DNA of 64,000 nt from M0108 sp937862735 (GCA_937862735.1 CALMDH010000243.1:1-64000), one strand, 5' to 3'; shown: positions 24,549 to 33,751, numbered from the stretch's first letter. Numbers and translations: made by a program. Notes: generated from the letters alone by a model not told the origin.

Positions 24549-27500
24549 AAGATCCGAATGACCGATGTATTTTCGACGTTGCGCATGTTGTGCAACGTCG
24601 GCCATTCACCTTTGTGCCGGTCGTCGTGGGCGTAGAGCAGACATAGGCCGCGCCTGTCGCGATTGGAACCCTTGTAGCAGAGGGCCTGCTCCTGCTTGGC
24701 GGCGCGTGCCGCCAAGGCGGCCCACTCTCTGACCAGGCGGTGGAGATCGGCCTCGGTCACGTCGCCGCGCTCCGGGTCTGCGTCGCGGCAGCGTTGGATC
24801 AGCAGCTCGATGACCTTGGCCGTCTCGGGTTTGGTCGGGTCGAAGGACGCCGCGCGGGCGTTGGCGGTGAGGTCATCGCTCGCGTGGCGCACAGAAATCA
24901 CCAGGGCGGCATGCAGGGCACGTCGACGGGCTTGATAGGTGAAGGGCGTGACGCTGGTGGGCTCGACAAAGCGGTAGAAGGCCTCGTGATAGGCGCGGAA
25001 GCTCTCGTAGTGGGACAAGCTGCGGGCCTGGTCACGGTAGTAGTTGGTGATGACGATGCCGGGCACGGCGCCACGGCCGACCCGGGAGCTGGCCTGGATG
25101 TATTCGGCGGTGGTCAGCGGCTGGCCGTTGATGATCATCGCCGCCAGCCGGGAGACGTCCAGTCCCACCGAGATCATGTTGGTCGCGAGGGCGAGGTCCA
25201 GGGCCTCGAGGTCGTCGCGGGATCGCGCCAGCCGCGCGAAGGCACGGGCGTTCTCGTCGGCAGACATGTGGCTGGTCAGGTGCGCGATCCGATCCGGCTC
25301 GACGAGTTGGCCGCGCCAGGGTTCGGGCCCCAGACCGGAGCCACCTTCGACGTCGGCGGGATCCTTTAGCTCCAGCCATTCTCGACGCAGGCGATCGATT
25401 CCATTCTCGATATCGCGCAGGGCATTACGGCTGACGCCGACGCCCTTCAGGCTGCCGTGGTAGATGAGAAGGGTCCACCAGGCATCGAGCAGGGCCTCGC
25501 GGTCGGCCGTTGCGTTGCCGAACAAGGCCTCCGGTGCGGCAAGCAGTGCGGCGGCGAGCGGTGCCAGGCAACGTTGGCGATTGCGGGCGGGGGCCAGATA
25601 GCCAATGTAGAGCCGGCCGGGCTTGTCGTCCGTGGCGGGCACGGTGCGGGAAAAATAAGCGTCTTCGGCATTCAGGCCCGGCGGCGGGAAGATCGCGGCC
25701 TCGCGGTCATCTTGACCATCGCCATAGAGCCGCTGGCGACCGTAGAGGCGCTCCACCTGCTCGGCGGCCATCCGGATGGTCGCGGTGGAGGCGACATATT
25801 TCGGGTGCATGCCGCGTGCCCGCAGCACGGTGTCCAGCCCGGCCTCGTACAGGCCGGCGATGGAGCCCAAGGCGCTTGCAATCAGGTGCAGCTCGTCCTG
25901 GATGATCAGTTCTGGCGGCCGATTCCCGTCGCGACCGAAGAAGGCCGAGGTATCCTCCTCCCAGGCCAGGCGGGCGAACTTGTCGATGGTTGCGAGCAAC
26001 AGGGTCGGAGGTGTCTTGTAGAGGGCTGAGTCGACGACATTGCAGGGCAGGAGGCCGTCGTCCGAGACACCGAACGCGCAATCGCGGTTCGTGCAGCGAA
26101 AGTGGAAGTGCTGGTCTCCGGCATCGAAGCCCTTACGCAGGTCAAGCGGCGATTCACACCAGGGGCATTTCTCCAGCACCAGCAGGCTCGGCGGTTGGGT
26201 CTCCCGGTTCTCGATAGCCTGCTCCAAAAGTTGCTTGGCGTCCTCGAATCGGTTGGGGCTCAATGCTCCACCGACCCAGAGCCCTAGCGTGACGGGTTCG
26301 TCTCCGAGCAATTTGGGCTGCTCCCGGCGCATCAGTTCCATGGCGCAGATGAGCCGGGCGGCGCGCAGGAACTGGTCTTTAGTCAACAGCCGCAGGGTAT
26401 AGCGCATGAGCACCGTGGTACCGCCGCCGCTGGCTTTGTAACGAAGCCGCCGATACCAGATGACGAAGGCCATCAGTCCAAGATAAGCCTCGGTCTTGCC
26501 ACCCCCAGTAGGGAACCAGATCAGGTCCAGGATATCGCGCTCCGGAGCGTCCTCGTCGGCCGCAGACTTGATGGCGAGCAGCAGGAAAGCGAGCTGGAAT
26601 GGGCGCCAAGTCGGCGCCTTGTCATTGCGCTGTGCTTGCCGCTTCTTGGCGCCCCCTTGCATCAGGAATGCCTGGCGCATCTGGCGGGCCATCGCCAGAT
26701 TGGCGAGGCCGAAGGCGCGAGCAGCAGTGTCGTCTTCACGAAGCAGGTCGACGCCGGCCTGCATACGTTCGGCGGCCCGACGCATGCGCGCCACCACGCG
26801 CTCGCCGCTGGGTCTCAGGTCGGGACCAAGGGTCGCGCACTCTGCCTGTTGTGCATCGATCCATTGACCATAGCAAGCGACGAAGCGGTCAAGCGCGGCG
26901 CAGATCGCATCCCGATGCGTGAGAATGCCTGCCAGGTCATCGACCCTCAGTGCGGCGCCATCCGCCTTGCCCGCCTCCGGATCGACCCTGGGCACCTCCA
27001 CGCAGGGCAGGAATTCGGTGCGGATGCTAGTGACCCGACCATCCGTCAGGCTCCAATCCACAGCGGCACCGTGGCCGACCGCATAGATGACATGATTGCG
27101 ATAGCGCAGCTCCAGCTCACGCTCCTCGTCGCTCAACAATGCCAGGTCCGTGCGCGGATAAGGGCCGACAATGCCTTTAAGTACCTGGCACGTAAGTTCG
27201 ACCCCAAACAAGGCGCTTGCATCAGCATGCTGCTCGTCGCGTCTGTCGCCGGGTCCGCCACCGGTACCTGCGTCGTCGATGCGCTGGGTATTGCTAAGGG
27301 AGATAGTGACGAGCCAACCATTGATTTGGCGGCGCCACAGGACGAACAGCTCGGCCCGGCCGTCGAAGACTGGTTGGCGCAGTGGCGGACTCCGGGGGCA
27401 AGTCGGTGCGGCGATGGTAATGGCCTCATTGCCGCCGCTGCCGAACGGCCTTGGCATCCAGGTCTCGGAGGTGAATCTTCCGGCGGCATCGCGCTCCTCA

Positions 27501-27886
27501 CCGCGGTCGTAAACGACCGCCGCCGGGATCAGCTGGATCTCGACCATCTCGCCATGGACGAAAAACGAAAACCCCACCGAGGAGGGTGGTACGACCCTGC
27601 GCTTGGGCCGGCTGAGACCGGTGGCCTCGGCGCCATCTCCGTCTCCATCCTTTTCGCCTGCTAGGGAATCCTCGTCTTCGCTGTCCGGATCAGCCGGATC
27701 GAGACCGGTGTCGTCGTTGGATACCGGGAATAAAATGCCGGTCTGGTAGCGATCGAGGGGGCGAATGCCGCGCAGTTCTTGCCATCCGGAGGGTGGGCTA
27801 CCGTCCCTAGACCTTGCGTCAGTCTCGGGGCCGATTAGACACTGGCGAAGCCAGTCGTACACTCTCTGACGTGATTCACGGTTCAT
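24545..27886 (-). CDS. drmA: DrmA-like SF2 helicase of a DISARM-related system
   Basis: 1113 residues. The Walker A motif is WFPTGGGKTEAYLGLMAF (about 455-472). A zinc module CPWCESPLDL…CTNRDCAF lies between the helicase lobes. The DExH box is written IIQDELHL, followed by STATIRMAAEQ (motif III). The C-terminal lobe carries LATNMISVGLDVSRL and QASSRVGRG (motif VI). The N-terminal 400 residues include an acidic Asp/Glu stretch (about 64-85). This is the architecture of DrmA, the SF2 helicase of DISARM. It is the first gene of a leftward operon of five. No strong RBS or promoter is evident; the upstream 970 bp are gene-poor. DruE-type DUF1998 helicases are related, but the separate DrmB gene favours DrmA. 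Confidence 0.87.
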   Translation of the reverse strand: MNRESRQRVYDWLRQCLIGPETDARSRDGSPPSGWQELRGIRPLDRYQTGILFPVSNDDTGLDPADPDSEDEDSLAGEKDGDGDGAEATGLSRPKRRVVPPSSVGFSFFVHGEMVEIQLIPAAVVYDRGEERDAAGRFTSETWMPRPFGSGGNEAITIAAPTCPRSPPLRQPVFDGRAELFVLWRRQINGWLVTISLSNTQRIDDAGTGGGPGDRRDEQHADASALFGVELTCQVLKGIVGPYPRTDLALLSDEERELELRYRNHVIYAVGHGAAVDWSLTDGRVTSIRTEFLPCVEVPRVDPEAGKADGAALRVDDLAGILTHRDAICAALDRFVACYGQWIDAQQAECATLGPDLRPSGERVVARMRRAAERMQAGVDLLREDDTAARAFGLANLAMARQMRQAFLMQGGAKKRQAQRNDKAPTWRPFQLAFLLLAIKSAADEDAPERDILDLIWFPTGGGKTEAYLGLMAFVIWYRRLRYKASGGGTTVLMRYTLRLLTKDQFLRAARLICAMELMRREQPKLLGDEPVTLGLWVGGALSPNRFEDAKQLLEQAIENRETQPPSLLVLEKCPWCESPLDLRKGFDAGDQHFHFRCTNRDCAFGVSDDGLLPCNVVDSALYKTPPTLLLATIDKFARLAWEEDTSAFFGRDGNRPPELIIQDELHLIASALGSIAGLYEAGLDTVLRARGMHPKYVASTATIRMAAEQVERLYGRQRLYGDGQDDREAAIFPPPGLNAEDAYFSRTVPATDDKPGRLYIGYLAPARNRQRCLAPLAAALLAAPEALFGNATADREALLDAWWTLLIYHGSLKGVGVSRNALRDIENGIDRLRREWLELKDPADVEGGSGLGPEPWRGQLVEPDRIAHLTSHMSADENARAFARLARSRDDLEALDLALATNMISVGLDVSRLAAMIINGQPLTTAEYIQASSRVGRGAVPGIVITNYYRDQARSLSHYESFRAYHEAFYRFVEPTSVTPFTYQARRRALHAALVISVRHASDDLTANARAASFDPTKPETAKVIELLIQRCRDADPERGDVTEADLHRLVREWAALAARAAKQEQALCYKGSNRDRRGLCLLYAHDDRHKGEWPTLHNMRNVENTSVIRIL

Positions 27887-28860
27887 GGATCATTCACATG
27901 GCATATCCGACGAATCTTCCAAACGCCAGTCCGGTAGTTCCTATTCGGCATCAACAGGTTGGGAGGAAAAAGGAAGATGGCTTACTGGCTGCAGCGTGAG
28001 CCAATGAAAAATCAATCAGAAATAACTTGAAGTTAAGTGACCTAATGCCGCCCGTCAAGACGTCCTAGCACTTTCTAATGCCTAACAAGCGTTGGCTCTT
28101 TGAGCGACTTTTCTTTTTTTGGAGAGATGGGCTGTACTTGGTCTGGAAGATCGGTCTGGCGATGCCCGGCAGGGCGGCCCGATCGCGGCTGCGGGTGCTA
28201 GCGCTTGCGCGTCTAGGTGGGAGACGAGCTACTCAATAACCACTGGAGCTTGGATTCTGGCCATGATACGCACGGACCCACCATAGGTCGGGCAGGTCTC
28301 TATCTGGATACCCAAGACCCGTTTGAGGCGTTGCGCCCAACTCATCGCGGGAGGCCATTCTGCAAGTAGAGGTTGACTCATGCTCTGAGCATAGTGCCCA
28401 AACCGACGATGAAATCAGAAGGGCTTGGAGCGGAGATGCGCGTTGTGGTCTCTGAACAGCCAATAGCCGATTGCCTTGCGCTCTAAGCGCCGAAGTCAAT
28501 GACCGCTTCATGATCCACAGCCGACGGCCTTAGACAAGGTGTCTATGTCCGAACTTGGAACTAAAGGGTCACAACAAACAGCTTGATGAGCGTTCGCTAT
28601 CAGTGAAGATGACAATAGGCATCGATTCATCCTTTTGCACAGGGTCGCTCAGCTGTTATGTGTAGCAGGTTATTCAAGTTATGGGTGTTACAGCGAAAGT
28701 CTGGCAGGCTGCCAGGTCTACGGCCTCCAAGGTAAAGGTGACAACTGCGCGCTGAGCACTAGGCAAAACAGGCTGGAGTCACTACTTTAATACCCATGGC
28801 CTCCCGGGTGGAGGCTGGATTCCGCTTCATCCCAACCCCTGCCAAGAGGATCTCCCGATC
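27887..28860. other. Gene-poor region upstream of drmA with mobile-element debris
   Basis: 974 bp with visibly lower GC than the flanks, especially 28000-28130. The only coding trace is an IS91-type transposase remnant on the minus strand (28229-28411). A short palindrome AACTTGAAGTT lies at 28024-28034. The drmA promoter must lie in the left part but I cannot place it with confidence. 28520-28860 shows nothing recognisable apart from an RBS at its end. Confidence 0.55.
28229..28411 (-). pseudogene. IS91-family transposase C-terminal remnant
   Basis: Reading leftward, the frame encodes FGHYAQSMSQPLLAEWPP followed by MSWAQRLKRVLGI and ETCPTYGGSVRIMARI, ending with a TAG at 28229. This closely resembles the conserved tail of IS91-type transposases (MxWAQRLKRVFxIDIExCxxCGG…). 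Only about 60 residues remain, the second metal-binding Cys is replaced (CPTYGG), and the catalytic Tyr region is missing, so the element is dead. Confidence 0.65.
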
Positions 28861-29286
28861 ATGAACTGGAAAGAACAACTCGATAAGGCCGTGGCCGCCG
28901 TCAAGGAGGCCGCCTCCAGCGAGAAGGCCCAGGAACTCGCCGCCAAGGCCAAGGCCACCGCGGCGGTGGTGGTGGACAAGGTCAAGAGCGGCGCCGTCGA
29001 TGCCGCCGATGCCCTGGTGGAGGCCAACCGCGACCCCTCCGCCCTGCGGGTGCAGTTCCTGAACGCCGATCTCAGCATCCTCTCCCCCGCCGAGGGGATC
29101 TCCATCAGCCGGCCCGATGCCGCGACCCTGGTGGTCGCCGATGGCCAGGGTAACGGCCTGGTGATCAACGCCGCCGCTGATCCGGCCTACGTCGCCGAGA
29201 TGATCGGCTCGGTCACCCGGTTGAACGGCAATACCTTCGATCTGGGCACCGAGGATGGCGTCAACGTCGTCGTGACCAAGTTCTGA
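28861..29286 (+). CDS. Hypothetical Ala-rich small protein
   Basis: 141 residues. The N-terminal 50 are an Ala/Lys/Glu-rich amphipathic helix (EQLDKAVAAVKEAASSEKAQ). The C-terminal 85 look like a compact beta-rich domain (VQFLNADLSILSPAEG, ATLVVADGQGNGLVINAA). No signal peptide or membrane segment is present. An AGAGGA RBS lies somewhat far (about 11 nt) from the ATG. I do not recognise the family. It is convergent with pnp and shares a bidirectional-looking terminator with it. The long N-terminal helix suggests a coiled-coil or membrane-surface association. Confidence 0.65.
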   Translation: MNWKEQLDKAVAAVKEAASSEKAQELAAKAKATAAVVVDKVKSGAVDAADALVEANRDPSALRVQFLNADLSILSPAEGISISRPDAATLVVADGQGNGLVINAAADPAYVAEMIGSVTRLNGNTFDLGTEDGVNVVVTKF

Positions 29287-29400
29287 ACTGCCGCACGTCC
29301 CGCCTGAGAGCACCCGCGCCGGATAATCCGGTGCTTTTGCGAGGGCCACGCCCAGTTCAGCGGCCATCGTCTCTAATTCCCACGTAACCGAGGAAAGTGC

Positions 29401-29425
29401 AAAAGGGGCCTGATGGCCCCTTTTT
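29401..29425. terminator. Bidirectional intrinsic terminator between the 28861 gene and pnp
   Basis: AAAAGGGGCC / GGCCCCTTTTT around a TGAT loop has a T run in both directions. It fits termination of the leftward ribosomal/pnp transcript and of the rightward small gene. Confidence 0.8.
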
Positions 29426-29451
29426 CACCGCTAAAGATTTATGGCTGGCGA

Positions 29452-31539
29452 TCAGGCCTGATCGATGGCCTTCATGCTCAGGCGGATGCGGCCCTGCTTG
29501 TCCACCTCCAGGACCTTGACGCGGACGACGTCACCCTCCGCCAGCTTGTCGCTGACGTTCTGGACGCGCTCGTCGCTGATCTGGGAGATGTGCACCAGCC
29601 CATCGCGGCCCGGGAGGATGGTGACGAAGGCACCAAAGTCCATAAGCCGCGCCACCCGGCCCTCGTAGATCGCGCCCACTTCGACGTCGGCGGTGATGAG
29701 GGCGATGCGGCGCTTGGCCTCCTCGCCGGCGCTCTTGACCACGGAGAAGATCTTCACCAGGCCATTGTCGTTGATGTCGATGGTGGCCCCGGTCTCCTCG
29801 GTGATGGCGCGGATGACGGAGCCGCCCTTGCCGATGACGTCGCGGATCTTCTCCGGGTGGATCCTGAACTCGATGATGCGCGGGGCGTGCTCGGACATCT
29901 CGGCGCGGTGGGCGCCGATGACCTTGTTCATCTCGCCGAGGATGTGCAGCCGTCCCTCCTTGGCCTGGGCCAGGGCCTGCTCCATGATCTCCTTGGTGAT
30001 GCCCTCAATCTTGATGTCCATCTGCAGGGCGTTGATGCCAGTAGCGGTGCCGGCGACCTTGAAGTCCATGTCGCCCAGGTGGTCCTCGTCGCCCATGATG
30101 TCGGTGAGGACGGCGAAACGGTCACCCTCCTTGATCAGGCCCATGGCCACGCCGGCCACGGCGCCCTTGATGGGCACGCCGGCATCCATCAGCGACAGGC
30201 TGGTGCCGCAGACGCTGGCCATGGAGCTGGAACCGTTGGACTCGGTGATCTCGGAGACCACGCGCACCGAGTAGGGGAACTCGTCGATGTTGGGCATGCA
30301 GGCGAGGATGCCGCGCTTGGCCAGGCGCCCGTGGCCGATCTCCCGGCGCTTGGGACTGCCGATGCGGCCGATCTCGCCGACGCAGAAGGGCGGGAAGTTG
30401 TAGTGGAGCATGAAGGGTTCCTTCCGCTCCCCCTCCAGGGCGTCGATGATCTGGGAGTCGCGCTCGGTGCCGAGGGTGGTGACCACCAGGGCCTGGGTCT
30501 CGCCGCGGGTGAAGAGGGCGGAACCATGGGTGCGCGGCAGGACGCCGGTGCGGATAGTGATGGGGCGGACGGTCCGAGTGTCGCGGCCGTCGATGCGTGG
30601 CTCGCCGGCCAGGATCCGGCCACGAACGATCTGGCTCTCCAGCCTTTCGATGGCGCCGTAGACCTGGGGTTGGGTCCAGGTGGTGCCCTCGCCGCTCAGC
30701 TCGGCGTAGAGCTCGGTGCGGATGGCGTCCAGGGCCTCGTAGCGGGCCATCTTTTCCTTGATGCGATAGGCCTCACCCAAGCGCTCGGCGGCGATGGCCT
30801 CGACGGCGGCGGCCAGGGCCGGGTTGGTCTCGGCCGGGGTCCAGGCCAGGGGCTTCTTGTTGACCTCGGCGGCCAGCTCGCGAATGGCCTGGATGGCCAC
30901 CTGCATCTGCTCATGGCCGAAGAGCACGGCGCCGAGCATGACCTCCTCCGACAGGCCCCGGGCCTCGGACTCGACCATCAGGACGGCGTGCTCGGTCCCG
31001 GCGACGATCAGGTCCAGATCGCTGTCGGGGCCCAGGCCGACGACGGCAGGGTTGAGGAGGTATTCGCCGTTCTTGTAGCCCACCCGCGCGGCGGCGATGG
31101 GGCCGTTGAAGGGCGCGCCGGAGATGGCCAGGGCCGCCGAGGCGCCGATCATGGCCGGCACCTCCGGGTTGACGGCGGGATTGAGGGACTTGACCGTGGC
31201 GATGATCTGCACCTCGCGGCCAAAGCCCTCGGCGAAGAGGGGACGGATCGGCCGATCGATAAGGCGCGAGGTGAGGATCTCGTTCTCGCTCGGGCGCCCC
31301 TCGCGGCGGAAGAAGCCGCCGGGGATGCGGCCCGCGGCGTAGGTCTTCTCCTGATAGTCCACGGTCAGGGGCAGGAAGTCCTTGATCTCGGTGGCACGTT
31401 TGTCGATGACCACGGTCACCAGGACCACGGTGTCATCGACGTTGATCAGCACGGCGCCATCGGCCTGGCGGGCGATCTCGCCCGTCTCCAGGGTCACGGT
31501 CTGGGCGCCGAATTGGAAGGTTTTTTTGATGGGAGTCAC
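29452..31539 (-). CDS. pnp: Polyribonucleotide nucleotidyltransferase (PNPase)
   Basis: 695 residues, full family length. Two RNase PH domains are seen: the first has GRIPGGFFRREGRPSE, and the second has FTRGETQALVVTTLG and the catalytic Asp-rich GDEDHLGDMDFKVAGT. A KH domain follows (IRDVIGKGGSVIRAI) and an S1 domain ends the protein (GAIYEGRVARLMDFGAFV). PNPase degrades RNA 3'-5' phosphorolytically and binds RNase E. It is the last gene of the rimP-to-pnp cluster, 241 bp after rpsO. The spacer carries several hairpins, consistent with the RNase III/PNPase autoregulation known for this gene in enterics. Confidence 0.97.
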   Translation of the reverse strand: MTPIKKTFQFGAQTVTLETGEIARQADGAVLINVDDTVVLVTVVIDKRATEIKDFLPLTVDYQEKTYAAGRIPGGFFRREGRPSENEILTSRLIDRPIRPLFAEGFGREVQIIATVKSLNPAVNPEVPAMIGASAALAISGAPFNGPIAAARVGYKNGEYLLNPAVVGLGPDSDLDLIVAGTEHAVLMVESEARGLSEEVMLGAVLFGHEQMQVAIQAIRELAAEVNKKPLAWTPAETNPALAAAVEAIAAERLGEAYRIKEKMARYEALDAIRTELYAELSGEGTTWTQPQVYGAIERLESQIVRGRILAGEPRIDGRDTRTVRPITIRTGVLPRTHGSALFTRGETQALVVTTLGTERDSQIIDALEGERKEPFMLHYNFPPFCVGEIGRIGSPKRREIGHGRLAKRGILACMPNIDEFPYSVRVVSEITESNGSSSMASVCGTSLSLMDAGVPIKGAVAGVAMGLIKEGDRFAVLTDIMGDEDHLGDMDFKVAGTATGINALQMDIKIEGITKEIMEQALAQAKEGRLHILGEMNKVIGAHRAEMSEHAPRIIEFRIHPEKIRDVIGKGGSVIRAITEETGATIDINDNGLVKIFSVVKSAGEEAKRRIALITADVEVGAIYEGRVARLMDFGAFVTILPGRDGLVHISQISDERVQNVSDKLAEGDVVRVKVLEVDKQGRIRLSMKAIDQA

Positions 31540-31649
31540 TGGGGGTTCCTCGGGGCTGGTGCGGGCCGGGACGCGGGGCCCGAATGGAGCGGCCTGAAGG
31601 CGCCGGCGCGGAGCGGGCCAACGCCAAACGGGTTGCCGCCGGGCGGCAC

Positions 31650-31757
31650 CCGGGGGCCTGGCCCCCGGTGGCGCGCCGAGCTAGGAGGTGAACACCTCCC
31701 CGCGCCAGCGCGGGGGGTGCGAGAGACGGCAGGTCCAACGCCGGTGATCCCGGCGTC
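31650..31757 (-). promoter_or_regulatory. Hairpin-rich pnp leader
   Basis: Four stems lie between rpsO and pnp: CCGGGGGCC/GGCCCCCGG-type (31650-31668), GGAGGTG-AA-CACCTCC (31684-31699), CCGCGC/GCGCGG (31699-31712) and ACGCCGG/CCCGGCGT (31738-31757). None has a T run on the coding strand. They resemble an RNase III-processed leader more than a terminator. Confidence 0.5.
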
Positions 31758-31780
31758 GGAACGGAGCCCTGACAAGCGGC

Positions 31781-32050
31781 TCAGCGACGCAGACCCAGGC
31801 GACCAATCAGCGCGCGATAGCGGTCCAGGTCCTTGCCCTTGAGGTAGTCCAGCAGTTTGCGGCGGGAATTCACCATCCGCACCAGGCCGCGGCGGGAGTG
31901 ATGGTCGCCCTTGTGCTGGGCGAAGTGACCGCTGAGGTCGAGGATGCGGGCGGTCAGCAGGGCCACCTGGACCTCGGGGGAACCCGTGTCGCCCGGGGCA
32001 CGCTGATAATCCTGAATGACCTTGGCTTTGTCGGCTGCGCTCATTGCCAT
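31781..32050 (-). CDS. rpsO: 30S ribosomal protein S15
   Basis: 89 residues, the usual length. GDTGSPEVQVALLTARI, then HFAQHKGDHHSRRGLVRMV and RRKLLDYLKGKD are diagnostic. S15 binds the central domain of 16S rRNA and nucleates platform assembly. The RBS GGGAGG precedes ATG 32050; a second in-frame ATG two codons later is possible. It lies between truB and pnp, in the conserved gammaproteobacterial order. Confidence 0.97.
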   Translation of the reverse strand: MAMSAADKAKVIQDYQRAPGDTGSPEVQVALLTARILDLSGHFAQHKGDHHSRRGLVRMVNSRRKLLDYLKGKDLDRYRALIGRLGLRR

Positions 32051-32144
32051 GTTGTCTGCCTCCCGTGAAGGTGTGACGCAATTAAAGCCCGGGGCGGTGG
32101 TTGCCGCCGACCCTCCGACAATGAGATCAGGGGGCCAGGCCGTT

Positions 32145-32174
32145 AAAAAAGCCGGCGGGCACCCGCCCGCCAGC
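32145..32174 (-). terminator. Intrinsic terminator after truB
   Basis: On the minus strand, GCTGGCGGGC-GGT-GCCCGCCGGC is followed by TTTTTT. It lies between truB and rpsO and would partly separate rpsO-pnp from the nusA operon. A TATAAT on the same strand at 32187-32182 lies just ahead of it, with a weak -35. Confidence 0.65.
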
Positions 32175-32195
32175 GGTGAAAATTATACCCCGCCG

Positions 32196-33119
32196 CTAGA
32201 GCAGGCGCTTGGGCTGGACCTTGCCATCATCGAGGATGCAGCCGACACCGAGGAAGTGGCGGGAGGGGTCGTAGAGCCGCACCAACCCCGCGGTGGGGGC
32301 CTGGGGCACCAGCACCGCCTGCCCCTGGCGCAGATAGAAGGCGGCATCCGCCGTCAGGCGCACCGCCGGCCAATGCTCCAGGGCGCTCTCCAGGGGCAGG
32401 AGCAGGCTGTCCAGGGCGGGATAGGGGTCCTCCTCGGCGGCGATGAGGTCCTCGATCTCCTCCAGGGTCACGAAGCGCCGCTCGGGTTCGACATAGGGCC
32501 CGACCCCGGTGCGGCGCAGGCCGATGACGTGTCCGCCACAACCGAGCTCGGCGCCGATATCCTCGGCCAGGGTGCGGACATAGGTGCCCTTGGAACAATG
32601 AACGTCCAGTTCCAGCTCCGGCAGGGCCAGGTCGATCAACACCATGCGGTGGATGGTCACCGTCCGCGGCTGGCGCTCGACCTCGATCCCCTGGCGCGCC
32701 AGCTTGTAGAGGCGCTCCCCCTGATGCTTGACCGCCGAGTACATGGGCGGAAGCTGCTCGATGGGGCCCAGGAACCGCGCCATGACCGCCTGCAGCCGGG
32801 TCTCGTCGACCCCCACCACCGGGCGCGTCTCCAGGACCTCGCCCTCGGCGTCCGCCGTGGTGGTGGTGATCCCCAGCCGGATACGCACCCGATAGTGCTT
32901 GTCGGCATCGAGGAGATAGGTGGAGAACTTGGTCGCGCCCCCCAGACAAACCGGCAGGAGACCGGTCGCCAGGGGATCCAGGCTGCCAGTGTGCCCCGCC
33001 TTGTTGGCCTGATAGAGTCGCTTGACCCGCTGCAAGGCCTCGTTCGAGGACAGGTGCAGCGGTTTATCGAGCAGCAGGATGCCATCGATGTCACGGCCGT
33101 GCTTACGCCGACGCCCCAT
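32196..33119 (-). CDS. truB: tRNA pseudouridine-55 synthase
   Basis: 307 residues. The N-terminal motif GILLLDKPLHLSSN and the catalytic GHTGSLDPLATG (nucleophile Asp in SLDPLA) define TruB, which converts U55 in the tRNA T-loop. RCSKGTYVRTLAEDIG-type sequence (here HCSKGTYVRTLAEDIGAEL) and the C-terminal PUA-like module with LRQGQAVLVP are present. It is 66 bp downstream of rbfA in the usual cluster order. Confidence 0.96.
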   Translation of the reverse strand: MGRRRKHGRDIDGILLLDKPLHLSSNEALQRVKRLYQANKAGHTGSLDPLATGLLPVCLGGATKFSTYLLDADKHYRVRIRLGITTTTADAEGEVLETRPVVGVDETRLQAVMARFLGPIEQLPPMYSAVKHQGERLYKLARQGIEVERQPRTVTIHRMVLIDLALPELELDVHCSKGTYVRTLAEDIGAELGCGGHVIGLRRTGVGPYVEPERRFVTLEEIEDLIAAEEDPYPALDSLLLPLESALEHWPAVRLTADAAFYLRQGQAVLVPQAPTAGLVRLYDPSRHFLGVGCILDDGKVQPKRLL

Positions 33120-33185
33120 GGATCGTTTGTCCTTCAGTAAACGGAAAACGGAAAGGAAGTGCCGATGAGACGGCCAGCCCTGAGG

Positions 33186-33701
33186 TCAGCCGCCCCCGGC
33201 GCTGGCAGGCGGGGCGGAACCTCGCCCCCCGCTCCCCGGCTCGTCGCGGCTCGGCCCCGCGTCCACCCCCGCGGGGTTCCCGGCCGCCGGGGTCATGGCC
33301 GCCGCCGGCCCCACGTCCTGGGCCGCTTCGGCCACCGCGCCGTCCCCCTGACCGGAGGCGAGGGCCTCGTCGATGAGGTGCGTGAGGTGCTCGCCCCGGG
33401 CGATGGACTCGTCATGTTCGAAGTGCAGTTGCGGGATGGTCCGCAACCGCACCCGCCGCGCCAGTTGGGCGCGGAGGAAACCGGCGAGCTTGCCGTTGAG
33501 CAGCCTGGCCTGTTCCTGGCTGCCCTCGTCCAGGGGGAAGCAGGTGAAATAGACCTTGGCCCAGGACAGGTCACGGCTGACGCGCACCTCCTGGAGGGTC
33601 ACGCGGTGCAGGCGCGGGTCGCGGACCTCGTCGCGCAGGATGGCGACCAGCTCCCGCCGCAGTTCCGCGCCAATGCGCTCGGTGCGGTCAAATTCCTTCA
33701 T
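33186..33701 (-). CDS. rbfA: Ribosome-binding factor A
   Basis: 171 residues. The KH-like core covers residues 1-115 (RIGAELRRELVAILRDEV, RDPRLHRVTLQEVRVSRDLS, PQLHFEHDES). RbfA helps mature the 16S rRNA 5' end on the 30S subunit at low temperature. The family is usually about 120-135 residues; here a C-terminal Ala/Pro/Gly/Ser-rich tail of about 50 residues is added, in keeping with other low-complexity insertions in this window. Confidence 0.95.
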   Translation of the reverse strand: MKEFDRTERIGAELRRELVAILRDEVRDPRLHRVTLQEVRVSRDLSWAKVYFTCFPLDEGSQEQARLLNGKLAGFLRAQLARRVRLRTIPQLHFEHDESIARGEHLTHLIDEALASGQGDGAVAEAAQDVGPAAAMTPAAGNPAGVDAGPSRDEPGSGGRGSAPPASAGGG

Positions 33702-33751
33702 GACTCGCCCGGTTGCCCCGCCGGGCTCAAATCGTTCATGGCGGCCAAGAC

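Noticed and set aside
6217..28825. 15-bp match GAGGCTGGATTCCGC at 6217-6231 and 28811-28825, possibly linking the edges of the two accessory blocks
   Set aside because: A 15-bp match is expected by chance a few times in 64 kb, and there is no further similarity around it.
29413..31842. Long open frame on the plus strand across pnp
   Set aside because: Antisense to a confident pnp; composition (Gly/Ala/Asp/Leu/His-rich with no domain) is a codon-bias shadow of a GC-rich gene.
32182..32187. TATAAT on the minus strand as an rpsO promoter
   Set aside because: Its start would fall inside the terminator stem and the -35 is poor.
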